From Leptotrichia sp. OH3620_COT-345 (GTDB lineage Bacteria > Fusobacteriota > Fusobacteriia > Fusobacteriales > Leptotrichiaceae), in assembly GCF_003932895.1 (NCBI RefSeq), contig NZ_RQYW01000005.1, positions 62,001-126,000 on the forward strand: DNA of 64,000 nt, read 5' to 3'. Below the pieces are notes generated by a model. The model was given only the letters and a program-made list of their open reading frames with translations. It did not search any database and was not told where the DNA came from. Position 1 is the stretch's first letter. Each line of letters begins with the position of its first letter. The translations under genes were made by a program, and so were the position numbers. Below, one piece after another: positions 9,997 through 19,077 of this stretch.

Positions 9997-10806
9997 ATGA
10001 AATTAAGAAAAATAATGGGAGAATTGTTCTCAATATATAATCCGAAAGTTGCTGAAGAGTGGGACAATGTCGGCTTGCTACTGGGAAATGAAAATTCTGA
10101 AATAAATAAAATAATGGTATGTCTTGATATTACTGAAAAAGCTATAAATGAAGCAATAAGCAGAAAAGTGGACCTTATAATTTCTCATCACCCGTTTATA
10201 TTTTCAGGGATAAAAAGAATAACTGATGAAACGGAATTGGGAAGGAAAATATTGAAATTGGCTGAAAATAGGATAGCAGTTTATTCTATACATACAAATG
10301 CTGATTTCGCCATAAACGGATTAAATGACTTTGTTATGGATAAACTTAAATTAGATGGAGAAATGTATATATTCAATGAATTTGAATTTGATGATTACAA
10401 TTATATAAAAAATAAAAATGAAAAAATAAAGTGTGGTTCGGTAAGAATAAAAGTTCTTAACAATGAAATGGAATTAGTAGATTTGATTGAGCAAATAAAG
10501 ACAAATCTCGGTCTTGATTATGTGAGATATGCGGGGGAAAATAGAAATATTCGGAAAATAGGTCTTGTAACAGGAGGAGGAAGTTCTTTTCTGAAAGATA
10601 TAAAAAAAGATATTGATGTTTTTTTGACAGGAGATTTGAGACATCATGAAGCACTTGACACAATTGAAGAAGGAGGGATACTTGTTGATATAGGTCATTA
10701 TGAAAGTGAGTATCTTTTTGTTGATCTTATGGAACTTCAATTATCAAAATTTTTTGAAGGTGAAATAATAAAATATTTTGGAGAAGTAGTTTTTAAATTA
10801 GGGTAA
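9997..10806 (+). CDS. NIF3/DUF34 family dinuclear metal protein
   Basis: A 269-residue protein of the NIF3-like (YqfO/YbgI) family. Family features visible are NPKVAEEWDNVGLLLG near the N-terminus, the metal-binding LIISHHPFIFSGIKRI with paired His, HTNADFAINGLNDFV, and the C-terminal VDIGHYESEYLFV with the last His and Glu ligands. Known structures are hexameric rings with two metals per subunit; the biochemical role is still debated. The dnaG-rpoD-(other gene)-NIF3 order is common in low-GC bacteria. The length lacks the extra middle domain found in some Firmicutes members. Confidence 0.92.
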   Translation: MKLRKIMGELFSIYNPKVAEEWDNVGLLLGNENSEINKIMVCLDITEKAINEAISRKVDLIISHHPFIFSGIKRITDETELGRKILKLAENRIAVYSIHTNADFAINGLNDFVMDKLKLDGEMYIFNEFEFDDYNYIKNKNEKIKCGSVRIKVLNNEMELVDLIEQIKTNLGLDYVRYAGENRNIRKIGLVTGGGSSFLKDIKKDIDVFLTGDLRHHEALDTIEEGGILVDIGHYESEYLFVDLMELQLSKFFEGEIIKYFGEVVFKLG

Positions 10807-11231
10807 AATTGGAATTTTTTTCGTGAGGGCTCACACCTTCCAGCTATCAACTATAAAATTTTTTAAATCTCAAAAATAATCATTATACTTAAAAAAAACA
10901 GAAAATTCAATGTGTTCAGACAATTATTTTTTTAATCGGTATAATTCATATTTTTTCAGAAAAAATTTCGGATGTCGGGGGATTAACAAAGAGTAACATA
11001 ATTTATAGTTAAAATTGAAAATCTTATATGAGAATACAGGATTTTCTTTTTTATATTTTTACAAAAAAGTTTACAAAAGATTTGTTAGAGTTTTTTCAAA
11101 AAGTATCAAAAATAGGTTTATAAGTTTGAAAAAAATTTTAAAATAATAAAAAATAAAGGAGTAGCTAACCCGGAAAAAATTTTTAAAAGTTATGATTACT
11201 TATAAATAATTTTAAAAAATTTGGAGGTAAA
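10807..11231. other. Non-coding stretch after the NIF3 gene
   Basis: AT-rich with no supportable gene in any frame. It holds a terminator-like hairpin at 11017-11052 and ends at the decayed ORF at 11232. Confidence 0.6.
11017..11052 (+). terminator. Rho-independent terminator candidate
   Basis: GAAAATC (11017-11023) and GATTTTC (11040-11046) are perfect 7-base arms, followed by a run of six T. It lies 210 bases after the NIF3 stop and could end the rpoC-NIF3 block. Confidence 0.5.
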
Positions 11232-11417
11232 ATAAAAGTTTTATTACAAATATTAACAGTATCAACAAGTGTATCAAATATTTTAAAAATAACTGTAGAT
11301 ATACCAAAGCATATTTCAGAATTCTATGGGAAGCAACGAATAAAAACAGAAATTGTAAAGGATAAAGGCTGAAATGAAATAGAAAAATGTAAACTAAAAA
11401 TGAAAAGCAGTGAATAA
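11232..11417 (+). pseudogene. Decayed small ORF with lost start codon
   Basis: GGAGG (11223-11227) is correctly placed before an ATA codon at 11232 that looks like a mutated ATG. The frame then reads (I)KVLLQILTVSTSVSNILKI and on for 46 codons, to a TGA at 11370-11372, and resumes as NEIEKCKLKMKSSE to a TAA at 11415-11417. The combination of a ribosome site, a lost start and an internal stop argues for a relic gene. I do not recognise the protein. Translation from ATA is possible in principle but would still give only 46 residues. Confidence 0.4.
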
Positions 11418-11566
11418 ATGGGAATATTACAAAGGAAATAATTTTAATAAAACTAAAGAGTATAAAAAATAAAAAAACGGCAAAATGAAAAAAGAACACA
11501 TAAAAAATGGAAAAATATAGAAATAAATTTTACAATATTATAGATAATAAAAGTAGAGGTAAGATA

Positions 11567-11701
11567 ATGACTAAAAGAAGAATTTTAATATTATTAACAG
11601 TAATTTTACTTTTAAATTCATGTGTAGCTGTGGTTGCAGGAGCTGCAGGAGGTGCAGTAGGCTATTATTGCGGAACTACATCAAAATGTGATGGAAAATA
11701 A
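11567..11701 (+). CDS. Very small lipoprotein
   Basis: A 44-residue product with a basic start (MTKRR), a hydrophobic helix and a lipobox LLNSC, followed by VAVVAGAAGGAVGYY. AGAGGT lies 6 bases before ATG 11567. After signal removal at Cys19 only 26 residues remain. The CVAVVAGAAGGA run resembles the start of longer outer-membrane-type lipoproteins (DUF3568-like), so this may be the truncated head of one; no continuation is found downstream before the RNase P gene. Real lipoprotein export is plausible, function unknown. Confidence 0.55.
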   Translation: MTKRRILILLTVILLLNSCVAVVAGAAGGAVGYYCGTTSKCDGK

Positions 11702-11716
11702 AAATATAATTTAGTA

Positions 11717-11745
11717 TTTATTTTCATCTCAAAAAATGATAAAAT
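11717..11745 (+). promoter_or_regulatory. Promoter of rnpB
   Basis: An extended -10, TG-A-TAAAAT (11737-11745), lies directly before the RNA, with a weak TTTATT at 11717-11722 as -35. The expected start is within a few bases of the first P1 base. Confidence 0.6.
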
Positions 11746-11746
11746 A

Positions 11747-12088
11747 ACGAAGGTTTCGGAGTCAATCGCCTGATTTATTTTAGGAGGAAAGTCCGGACTT
11801 CATAGGGTAAAAGAGGCAGCTAACGGCTGCTGGGAGAAATCCTAAGGAAAGTGCCACAGAAATAAACCGCTCGTAATGAGTAAGGGTGAAAAGGCGGTGT
11901 AAGAGACCCCCGGTAATTTAAGAAATTAAGTTAGCCAAGGTAAACCCCTCTTGAAGCAAGAATAAATAGAAAGCAGTATAGAAGCGACCCGTTTCTGCTT
12001 ATAGGGTAATTCGCTGAAATCGTGAAGTGATTCACGGTTTAGATAAATGATTGATAAAAACAGAATCCGGCTTATCCCGAAACCTTTT
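11747..12088 (+). ncRNA. rnpB: RNase P RNA (class A)
   Basis: The catalytic RNA that trims the 5' ends of tRNA precursors. The conserved GAGGAAAGTCCGGAC core begins at about 11783. The other universal region, ACAGAATCCGGCTTAT, begins at about 12060. The two ends pair as helix P1, with GGTTTCGG near 11752 against CCGAAACC near 12078. Internal signatures include GTGCCACAGAAA and TAGGGTAATTCGCTG. The size and helix order fit the ancestral A type. The ends are set by the P1 pairing and are good to a few bases. Confidence 0.95.
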
Positions 12089-12094
12089 TAAATT

Positions 12095-12138
12095 AACTGT
12101 TCTAAATAAATTTATATTTATTTAAAAACAGTTTTTTT
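12095..12138 (+). terminator. Terminator of rnpB
   Basis: A long stem (AACTGTTCTAAATAAA against TTTATTTAAAAACAGTT, one mismatch) is followed by a run of seven T. It starts a few bases after the RNase P RNA. Confidence 0.85.
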
Positions 12139-12405
12139 ATATCTCCAGATTTTGATTATATAATATTTTACGAGAGTCAAAAGGAAATAAAAAAGAATAT
12201 TAAAAAATAAATTTATTGTATTATGTTTTTATAATGAATATTAAAAAAATTAATTTAATTGATAATACTTATCATATATTTGAAAATAGAATTGATAAAG
12301 GATAGAAATATCGTCGAAATAAAATTTACAATTTAAATTATTTAGTAGAAAAAATCAGCTAAAAATGTTACAATTACAATAAATAAATTAAATTAAGAGG
12401 CGAAT

Positions 12406-13245
12406 ATGGAAAAAACTTCAAAAAACAGTAGCCCGGAATATAATAAAATACTAAACAAAGTCAAAAAAGTAAAAATAATAAAGAATAAATTTGTGAAGGA
12501 AGAGTTGTTGACAGAGTTTTATATTTACATGAAAAAGAATAAAATAATAGAAGTTGTAGACGTGAAAAACGCAGATTTGATAGTATCTTTTGGAGGTGAC
12601 GGAACTATTCTCATTGCAGCTAAAGAAACAATAAAAAAAGATATTCCCATATTAGCTGTAAATATGGGAACAGTAGGGTATATGGCAGAAATAAAACCTG
12701 AAAATGCTGTGGAAATGCTTGAAAAATATGAAAGAAGTCAATGCATAATTGATGAAAGGGCATTTCTTGAGATAGAATACAACGATAATATTTTTTACGC
12801 ACTAAACGAACTGTTAATAATAAAAGGAGGCCTTGTTTCACATTTAATCAATGTGGAAGTATATTCAAATAGTATTTTGGTAAATAAATATCGAGCAGAT
12901 GGTGTTATAGTAGCAACGCCTACAGGTTCTACAGCATATTCACTTTCAGCCGGAGGCTCAATAGTACATCCAAGCCTGAATGCAGTGTCTATCACACCTC
13001 TGCTTCCTCAAAGTCTTACCGCAAGACCGATTATAGTCGATGGAAAAGATAAATTGAGCTTTAAAGTATACACGAGGGATAATGATGCACATTTGAATAT
13101 AGATGGAAGCCAATGTTTTCATATAAAACCTTCAGATAAGATAAATGCCGTTTTATCTCAAAAAAGGGTAAAAATTATAAGAACTGAAAATAGCGATTAT
13201 TACAATATATTGAGGGAAAAATTGAAGTGGGGGAAAACCCTTTAA
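12406..13245 (+). CDS. nadK: NAD kinase
   Basis: Phosphorylates NAD to NADP, 279 residues, cytosolic. The GGDGT motif is at residues 63-67, followed by NMGTVGYMAEI. The second conserved block reads DGVIVATPTGSTAYSLSAGGSIVHP, and the C-terminal NIDGS is present. The start ATG 12406 has AGAGGCG 4 bases upstream. The N-terminus begins directly with a lysine-rich segment rather than the usual beta strand, so the first 20 residues are atypical. The gene is 35 bases before recN, a conserved neighbourhood. Confidence 0.95.
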   Translation: MEKTSKNSSPEYNKILNKVKKVKIIKNKFVKEELLTEFYIYMKKNKIIEVVDVKNADLIVSFGGDGTILIAAKETIKKDIPILAVNMGTVGYMAEIKPENAVEMLEKYERSQCIIDERAFLEIEYNDNIFYALNELLIIKGGLVSHLINVEVYSNSILVNKYRADGVIVATPTGSTAYSLSAGGSIVHPSLNAVSITPLLPQSLTARPIIVDGKDKLSFKVYTRDNDAHLNIDGSQCFHIKPSDKINAVLSQKRVKIIRTENSDYYNILREKLKWGKTL

Positions 13246-13280
13246 AACAAAGTGGGATTAATAGAAAAGGTGAGAGGAAA

Positions 13281-14939
13281 ATGCTAAGAGAATTAAGACT
13301 GAATAATTTAGCAATAATAAAGAATCTTGATTTGGAATTCAACGAAAATTTAATAGCTCTTACAGGAGAAACCGGAGCCGGAAAGTCAATTATATTAGAT
13401 GGAATTTCTTTGCTTATAGGTGAAAGAAATCAGGCAGATATGATAAGGACAGGGGAAGAGAGCCTTCTAGCAGAGGGAGTTTTTGATTTGAACCAAAATC
13501 AAATAAAAAGGCTGAATAGGCTTGGATTTGACATAGAAGATAACGAACTTATAATTTCAAGATATTTTGATAGAAATTCAAAATCAAAAGTAATTGTAAA
13601 CGGAATAAGAATGACAGTTTCAAAGTTGAAAGAACTTATGGGGAATATTCTTGATTTAGTAGGGCAGCATGAGCATCAGTTTCTTTTAAATAAAAATTTT
13701 CATATGAATTTGCTTGACAAATTTTTAGGGAAAGAAGGTATAGAGCTAGCAAAAAAAATGAAAGAAAATGTTTCTGATTTAAAAAAACTGAAAAATAAAA
13801 TAGAAGAAATTGAAACGGAAAAAGAAAAAATAAGTGAAAAAAAAGATATACTGGAATTTCAGTTTAATGAAATCAATAATCTTAATTTAAAGGTAAATGA
13901 GGATAATGAGTTAGAAGCCGAATATAAAGTACTATTCAATGCAGGAAAAATAGGTGAGAAATTGGAAGACTCTCTACAAAGGCTGAAAGAAGGGGAGTAT
14001 TCGATTTTAAATTCTTTGGGAAAAATAAAGAAAAATTTTGAACAGCTTTCAAGTATATCAGAAACATATACTGAACTGAAAGAAAAAGTTGAAAGTATTA
14101 TATATGATGTAGAAGATATTTCTTATACTATTGAAGATTTTACAAGGGAAACACAAACGGATGATGCAAGATTGGAAAAAGTTGTTGAAAGAATAGATCG
14201 GATTAATAAACTCAAGCTGAAATACGGAGCCACAATAGAAGAAATACTTACCTATAAAGATAATATTGCAAAAAAGCTGTCACTTATAAATTTTGAAAAT
14301 GATGAACTTGAACAACTTAAAAAAGAAAAAAAGGAAAAAACACAGGAATACTTTGTATACAGCGGAAAATTGAGCGGATTGAGAAAAAATATAGCTGAGA
14401 AACTTGAAGATACTATAAATAAACAGCTGAAAGATTTAAATATGGAAAATGCACAGTTTAAAGTGACTTTTTCTGAAAAAAGAGTTATAAGCTCCAGAGG
14501 GACTGATGATGTGGAATTTATGATGACTACAAATCCGGGGGAAAGTTTTAAATCACTTTCAAAAATTGCTTCAGGAGGTGAAGTTTCACGAATAATGCTT
14601 GCGTTAAAAACTGTATTTTCAACTGTTGATAATATATCAGTTCTGATATTTGATGAAATAGATACAGGAATTTCAGGAGAAACAGTAAGAAAAGTAGCTG
14701 AAAAACTGAAAGAACTTTCCAAAAATGTACAGGTAATATGTGTTACACATTCACCTCAAATTGCCGCAAAGGCAAATCAACAGTTTTTCATAAAAAAACA
14801 AATTGAAAATAATTTGACCGAAACGAAAGTCTATGAATTGAATACGGAAGAACGTATAAAGGAAATAGCAAGAATAATATCAGGGGATAATATAACCGAG
14901 ACTTCTATTAATCATGCCAAAGAGATTATGGAGCTGTAA
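13281..14939 (+). CDS. recN: DNA repair ATPase RecN
   Basis: An SMC-like protein acting at DNA double-strand breaks, 552 residues, full family length. The start ATG 13281 is preceded by GAGAGGA; an upstream in-frame start at 13227 lies inside nadK and is less likely. Walker A GETGAGKS is at residues 29-36, the LVGQHEHQFLLN segment follows, then a long charged coiled coil (about 160-370). The ABC signature region reads SLSKIASGGEVSRIMLALK and Walker B is VLIFDEIDTGISGE. The last base of the stop codon is the first base of the next gene's ATG. Confidence 0.96.
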   Translation: MLRELRLNNLAIIKNLDLEFNENLIALTGETGAGKSIILDGISLLIGERNQADMIRTGEESLLAEGVFDLNQNQIKRLNRLGFDIEDNELIISRYFDRNSKSKVIVNGIRMTVSKLKELMGNILDLVGQHEHQFLLNKNFHMNLLDKFLGKEGIELAKKMKENVSDLKKLKNKIEEIETEKEKISEKKDILEFQFNEINNLNLKVNEDNELEAEYKVLFNAGKIGEKLEDSLQRLKEGEYSILNSLGKIKKNFEQLSSISETYTELKEKVESIIYDVEDISYTIEDFTRETQTDDARLEKVVERIDRINKLKLKYGATIEEILTYKDNIAKKLSLINFENDELEQLKKEKKEKTQEYFVYSGKLSGLRKNIAEKLEDTINKQLKDLNMENAQFKVTFSEKRVISSRGTDDVEFMMTTNPGESFKSLSKIASGGEVSRIMLALKTVFSTVDNISVLIFDEIDTGISGETVRKVAEKLKELSKNVQVICVTHSPQIAAKANQQFFIKKQIENNLTETKVYELNTEERIKEIARIISGDNITETSINHAKEIMEL

Positions 14940-15886
14940 TGAAAAATAATAATAAAATAATTATTGATGAAATGAAAATAAAACAGGAAAAGGAAACTAA
15001 AAGGGAAAATAGAGTTGAACGCCGAAATAGTTTACTTATAAAGGAATTTTTAGATTATTTATACTTTGAAAAGGGAAGCTCTAAGAATACAGTTGCAGGA
15101 TACGAAAGAGATTTGAAACTTTTTTTTTCCTATGTAGAAAAAACCGCTACAGATATAAAAGAAGATGACATTTACAAATATATAGAAGAAATCGGAAAAG
15201 AGCTAAAAAGAAATTCAGTTCTTAGAAAAATAGCTTCAATCAGGACATTTTATAAATTTTGTTACTTGAATAAAATAATGAGAGAAGATCCGGCGGGAAT
15301 GATAAAAAGTCTTAAAAGGGAAAAAAGGCTTCCTGAAGTTTTAAGTTTAAAAGAAGTAAAAATGATAATAGATAATTTTAATCATACCGCTGAAGGAATA
15401 AGGGATCGGCTTATTATAAAGTTTTTAATAGCGACAGGAGCAAGAATTTCCGAAATACTCAATCTTGAAATAAAAGATGTGGAAAATCAAGGGTATGAAT
15501 TTATAAAAGTTCTTGGAAAAGGTTCAAAATATAGGATAATTCCTATCTATGACAATCTGGAAAAAGAAATAAAGGATTATCTTCTTAATTACAGACCGAA
15601 ATTGAAAAATATAGAAAAAAATTTTAAACTTTTTCCTAATATAAGAAGGGAAAATTTCTGGAAGAGATTAAAAAAAGCTTCTAAAAATGCAGGAATAGAA
15701 AAAAATGTATATCCACATATATTTAGACATTCGGTAGCGACAGTTCTTTTAAGTAACGGAGCTGATATAAGGATTGTTCAGGAAATTTTAGGACATTCAA
15801 ATATAAGTACGACTGAAATTTATACTCATGTGGAGAAATCTGCTCTAAAAGAAATTTACAATAAAATCAAAATTGGAGACAAGTAG
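14939..15886 (+). CDS. Tyrosine recombinase of the XerC/XerD family
   Basis: A 315-residue site-specific recombinase, probably one of the pair that resolves chromosome dimers at dif. All catalytic residues are visible: Arg169 (GARISE), Lys197 (GKGSK), His260 and Arg263 (HIFRHS), His286 (GHSN) and Tyr295. The N-terminal SAM-like DNA-binding domain spans about 33-115. There is an extra charged N-terminal extension of about 30 residues compared with XerD. ATG 14939 overlaps the recN stop (TAATG). The chromosomal, housekeeping setting argues for Xer rather than a phage integrase. Whether it is XerC or XerD cannot be decided here. Confidence 0.88.
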   Translation: MKNNNKIIIDEMKIKQEKETKRENRVERRNSLLIKEFLDYLYFEKGSSKNTVAGYERDLKLFFSYVEKTATDIKEDDIYKYIEEIGKELKRNSVLRKIASIRTFYKFCYLNKIMREDPAGMIKSLKREKRLPEVLSLKEVKMIIDNFNHTAEGIRDRLIIKFLIATGARISEILNLEIKDVENQGYEFIKVLGKGSKYRIIPIYDNLEKEIKDYLLNYRPKLKNIEKNFKLFPNIRRENFWKRLKKASKNAGIEKNVYPHIFRHSVATVLLSNGADIRIVQEILGHSNISTTEIYTHVEKSALKEIYNKIKIGDK

Positions 15887-15922
15887 TTGAATTACTTTAC
15901 TGAATAATAAACAGGAGGAGAA

Positions 15923-16333
15923 ATGGCAGTAGAAAAAAAACAGGAAAATAAAAAGAACATAATGCCGTTAATACTTATATTACTATGGGGATGTGTTTTT
16001 TTACTTATGAAATCCAATATAATTAAAATATATGTAGGGACTTTTATACTGACTTTACTGTATATATATCTGAATTTCAATTTAATAAATATTTATTTTT
16101 TAAGTAAAAGAACTACATTTAAAATATATGTCTTTATGCTTCTTGATTTAATTTATTTTTTGAGAGGTTCGTTTAATTTGTTTTCCATTATGATATATTT
16201 AATATCAATGACAGTTTTAGTATTTCTTATAATGAAAGATGAAGGAAAAAACGAATTGTCAAAGATATATCAATTTGCAGGCTTTTATACAGTGCTTAAA
16301 GTAATATTTATTTTAATGCTTGTATTTTTGTAG
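15923..16333 (+). CDS. Small integral membrane protein of unknown function
   Basis: A 136-residue protein with a lysine-rich start (to residue 12), then about four hydrophobic segments (about 13-28, 34-55, 65-105 as two close helices, and 118-136). AGGAGGAG precedes ATG 15923, so it is certainly translated. I do not recognise a family. It lies between the xer gene and the YueI-like gene and probably ends the nadK-recN-xer transcript. Confidence 0.7.
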   Translation: MAVEKKQENKKNIMPLILILLWGCVFLLMKSNIIKIYVGTFILTLLYIYLNFNLINIYFLSKRTTFKIYVFMLLDLIYFLRGSFNLFSIMIYLISMTVLVFLIMKDEGKNELSKIYQFAGFYTVLKVIFILMLVFL

Positions 16334-16395
16334 TATTTATGGACAATTTTATCCTGACGGAAAAAATTCAAGTAAAGGAGAATTCAAAAAAGTAT

Positions 16396-16423
16396 TTGAA
16401 AATTTTACGTTTTATGATAAAAT
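16396..16423 (+). promoter_or_regulatory. Promoter of the YueI-like gene and murA
   Basis: TTGAAA (16396-16401), 16 bases, then an extended -10 TG-A-TAAAAT ending at 16423. It lies 22 bases before the ATG at 16446 and separates this pair from the preceding operon. Confidence 0.7.
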
Positions 16424-16445
16424 TTCTATTATGGACGGAGAAAAA

Positions 16446-17036
16446 ATGAAAAGTGACAATAATGAAGCAAATGTCGAACTTATTAAGCATATTGAAAAAT
16501 TTAAAGATAGAGTAAGAGAAGTTAAACTTGAGAAAAATGTGTTTTTAGGTGAATATAAAGAGAGAGTACTTGGGGCACTGACAAGAGAACAGGTAAAAGA
16601 AAAAGGAATATATCCTGAAATAGAGAAAATTTTAGAAAATAAAGAAGCTGAAAAAATGATAATTTCCAGAGAAATAGATTTTAATGATATAAAAAAATAT
16701 ATAAGCCTGGCTAAAAAAAAGAATATTTCTTATAAAATGATAGACGGATTACTTTATACGGGAGAAATAGGGTTAGTTATTGCATCAAGTGATGCTTTAA
16801 GTAAACCTCTTGAAAATCCTGTTATTAAAACAAAAAAAGAAAAATTTGAAGAAAAGAAATTATCGGAAATTTACTATCAGTCAATGGGAAGTAAAATATG
16901 CGATTTTCATAAAGAAATAATTGATAAAGAACTTCCCGAATATAAACATGGTTATGAAAAAATAGGAATTATGGACAGCCTTTTTGGGACAAAATGTCCA
17001 ATTTGTGAAAAATTAGGAGGAAAAAAACGTGGTTGA
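16446..17036 (+). CDS. YueI/DUF1694 family protein
   Basis: A 196-residue protein. Its middle matches the DUF1694 (YueI) pattern: FLGEYKERVLGALTREQVKEKGIYPEI, MIISREIDFNDIKKYISLAKKKNISYKMI, then GEIGLVIASSDAL. These cytosolic proteins have no proven function. The C-terminal 60 residues are extra and end in a CPICEK motif with a second upstream CDFHKE, possibly a metal site. ATG 16446 was chosen because CGGAG sits 5 bases upstream and the start follows a promoter; the frame is open further upstream but inside the previous gene. It overlaps murA by 8 bases. Confidence 0.75.
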   Translation: MKSDNNEANVELIKHIEKFKDRVREVKLEKNVFLGEYKERVLGALTREQVKEKGIYPEIEKILENKEAEKMIISREIDFNDIKKYISLAKKKNISYKMIDGLLYTGEIGLVIASSDALSKPLENPVIKTKKEKFEEKKLSEIYYQSMGSKICDFHKEIIDKELPEYKHGYEKIGIMDSLFGTKCPICEKLGGKKRG

Positions 17037-18297
17037 CGGATTTAAAATTAAAGGAAAAACACCATTAAACGGCATAATAAAAGTAAGTGGAGCTAAAAAT
17101 GCAGCTCTTCCCATAATAATAGCAACACTTGTAGCTAAAGGAGAATATACTTTAAAAAATGTACCTAATCTGAGAGATATAAGAATATTGATGAAACTGC
17201 TTGAAGATTTGGGAATGGAAACTGAAAAAATAGACGATACTACATATAAAATAACAAACAGTGGATTTAAAAGAAATGAAGCAAGTTATGAAATAGTAAA
17301 ACAGATGAGAGCTTCTTTTTTAGTTATGGGACCTATGATTGCAAATCTTGAAGAATCTGTAGTTTCCCTTCCGGGAGGATGTGCAATAGGTTCGAGACCT
17401 GTAGATCTGCACTTAAAAGGGTTTGAAGCATTAGGAGCTGAAATAACGAGAGTCCATGGATATATTCACGCCAAATCGGATAAATTAAAAGGAGCTGTAA
17501 TACCGTTAGGATTCCCCAGTGTAGGGGCCACACAAAATCTTATGATGGCAGCTGTAAAAATTCCGGGAAAAACTATCATATCCAATGCTGCAAGAGAGCC
17601 GGAAATTGTGGACTTGGGGAATTTTCTTATTAAAATGGGAGCAAAAATAACAGGACTTGGAACAACGAATATTGAAATTGAAGGAGTAGAAGAACTACAT
17701 GCAGTGGAGTATTCTATAATGCCTGATAGAATTGAAGCAGGAACTTATGTTATTGCTTCACTTATTACCGAAGGAGACTTAAAAATTGAAAATATAAATC
17801 TGGAAGATTTAGGAGTATTCAAATCTGAATTGGAAGCAATGGGAGTTGAATTTCAATATAACGGAAACACTTTAACTGTAATAGGAAATCTTAAGGAACT
17901 TAAACCTTCTAAAATAAGAACAATGCCTCATCCCGGATTTCCTACTGACATGCAGCCTCAGATGATGTTACTACAGACATTGATAAACGGAGCAAGTTCA
18001 ATGGAAGAAACGGTATTTGAAAATAGATTTATGCATGTTCCTGAATTTAACAGAATGGGAGCGGATATTTCCATAAGACATGGAGTAGCTATGATAAACG
18101 GGGGAGTACCTTTAACAGGAGCTGAAGTAATGTCGTCAGATTTAAGAGCGGGGGCTGCACTTGTGCTGGCAGGACTAGTTGCAGATGGAGAAACGGTGGT
18201 AAACAGAGTCTATCATATTGATCGTGGATATGATAAGCTTGAGGAGAAACTCAATGCCGTAGGTGCCGAGATTAAAAGGGTTAAGCTTGAGATATAA
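17029..18297 (+). CDS. murA: UDP-N-acetylglucosamine 1-carboxyvinyltransferase
   Basis: The first committed step of peptidoglycan synthesis: it adds enolpyruvate to UDP-GlcNAc, 422 residues. GTG 17029 is the start, with AGGAGG 8 bases upstream. Lys23 (GAKNAALP) and the active-site Cys118 in LPGGCAIGSRP are present, so it is of the fosfomycin-sensitive type as far as that residue goes. The C-terminal DLRAGAALVLAGLVADGET motif is intact. It is translationally coupled to the YueI-like gene. Only one copy is in the window. Confidence 0.97.
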   Translation: MVDGFKIKGKTPLNGIIKVSGAKNAALPIIIATLVAKGEYTLKNVPNLRDIRILMKLLEDLGMETEKIDDTTYKITNSGFKRNEASYEIVKQMRASFLVMGPMIANLEESVVSLPGGCAIGSRPVDLHLKGFEALGAEITRVHGYIHAKSDKLKGAVIPLGFPSVGATQNLMMAAVKIPGKTIISNAAREPEIVDLGNFLIKMGAKITGLGTTNIEIEGVEELHAVEYSIMPDRIEAGTYVIASLITEGDLKIENINLEDLGVFKSELEAMGVEFQYNGNTLTVIGNLKELKPSKIRTMPHPGFPTDMQPQMMLLQTLINGASSMEETVFENRFMHVPEFNRMGADISIRHGVAMINGGVPLTGAEVMSSDLRAGAALVLAGLVADGETVVNRVYHIDRGYDKLEEKLNAVGAEIKRVKLEI

Positions 18298-18512
18298 TTT
18301 CAAAATTTATTTTGATAATCATTTGATATAGAAAATCAATAATTTTAGATAATGAAGGAATGATTTTCATATTTTATAGATTCCAAATATCCGGTATTTT
18401 TACAATTTTAATGGTGTGTAAATCTAAAATATAAGATTTATTACATTAGAAAGAGATCTCGGAGATTTTTCAAGCTTAAACAAATAGTAAAAAAACTTGA
18501 AAATAAAGATGT

Positions 18513-18534
18513 CGGAGTAAAGAGATTTACTCCG
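18513..18534. other. Perfect 9-bp hairpin with GAGA loop
   Basis: CGGAGTAAA and TTTACTCCG enclose GAGA, a GNRA-type tetraloop. There is no T-run, so it is not a terminator. Confidence 0.45.
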
Positions 18535-18761
18535 GATAAAAAATTACGGATGGATAATCAAATAATTTGATATAAACGGATTGTCATGTTTATAATATAT
18601 ATAAGTATATAAAAAAGAGTGAATAATCCTGTTATATTTGGTAGTAATTACAATATGGAACCTGTATGAAATAAATTTTTACAAAGAAAAATAATAATTT
18701 TATTTGTAAGATCTTATAAAAAATATCCAGTATTAAAAATTAATAATATTAAATTGATTTT

Positions 18762-18787
18762 AAAAAGAGGTGTAAGCCTCTTTTTTT
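18762..18787. terminator. Bidirectional rho-independent terminator
   Basis: AAAAAGAGG, a 6-base loop and CCTCTTTTT followed by more T. It lies 465 bases after murA with no gene in between, so it may mark the end of a lost gene or of a long murA 3' region. Confidence 0.75.
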
Positions 18788-18923
18788 AAATTGATATTTG
18801 TCTTATTTTGAATATTATTTATCTTTGTAAAAGACATAAAAAATTTTATATATTAAAAAAATAATATTTTTATATTTGATTAATATATGTGGCTTTATAA
18901 TTAATATGATTTTCTTAAATTTG

Positions 18924-19077
18924 CTTAAGATATGTCTAAAAACTGCCAAAATGAAAAATTTTAAGGGATATTTTTAAAAAATAAATAATAAAATATTAAT
19001 TTTATTATGATTCTGTTAATTTAAAAAGTAAAAAATTTAAAATATAGTAAATTTTAAGTTTTCAGACATACTTTAAG
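18924..19077. repeat. Long-range imperfect inverted repeat (MITE-like)
   Basis: The 20 bases at 18924-18943 (CTTAAGATATGT...) match the reverse complement of 19058-19077 at 16 of 20 positions, enclosing 114 bases of A/T-rich DNA. No transposase and no clear target duplication are visible. Confidence 0.3.

Noticed and set aside
10830-10842. GTGAG/CTCAC palindrome just after the NIF3 gene
   Set aside because: Only two bases separate the arms and no T-run follows, so it cannot act as a normal terminator.
11212-11499. 95-codon minus-strand frame, extremely Phe/Leu-rich
   Set aside because: Antisense of the A-rich decayed ORF region; no ribosome site, and the plus strand carries the better coding evidence.
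14252-14722. 156-codon minus-strand open frame
   Set aside because: Antisense to recN; serine/phenylalanine-rich shadow frame.
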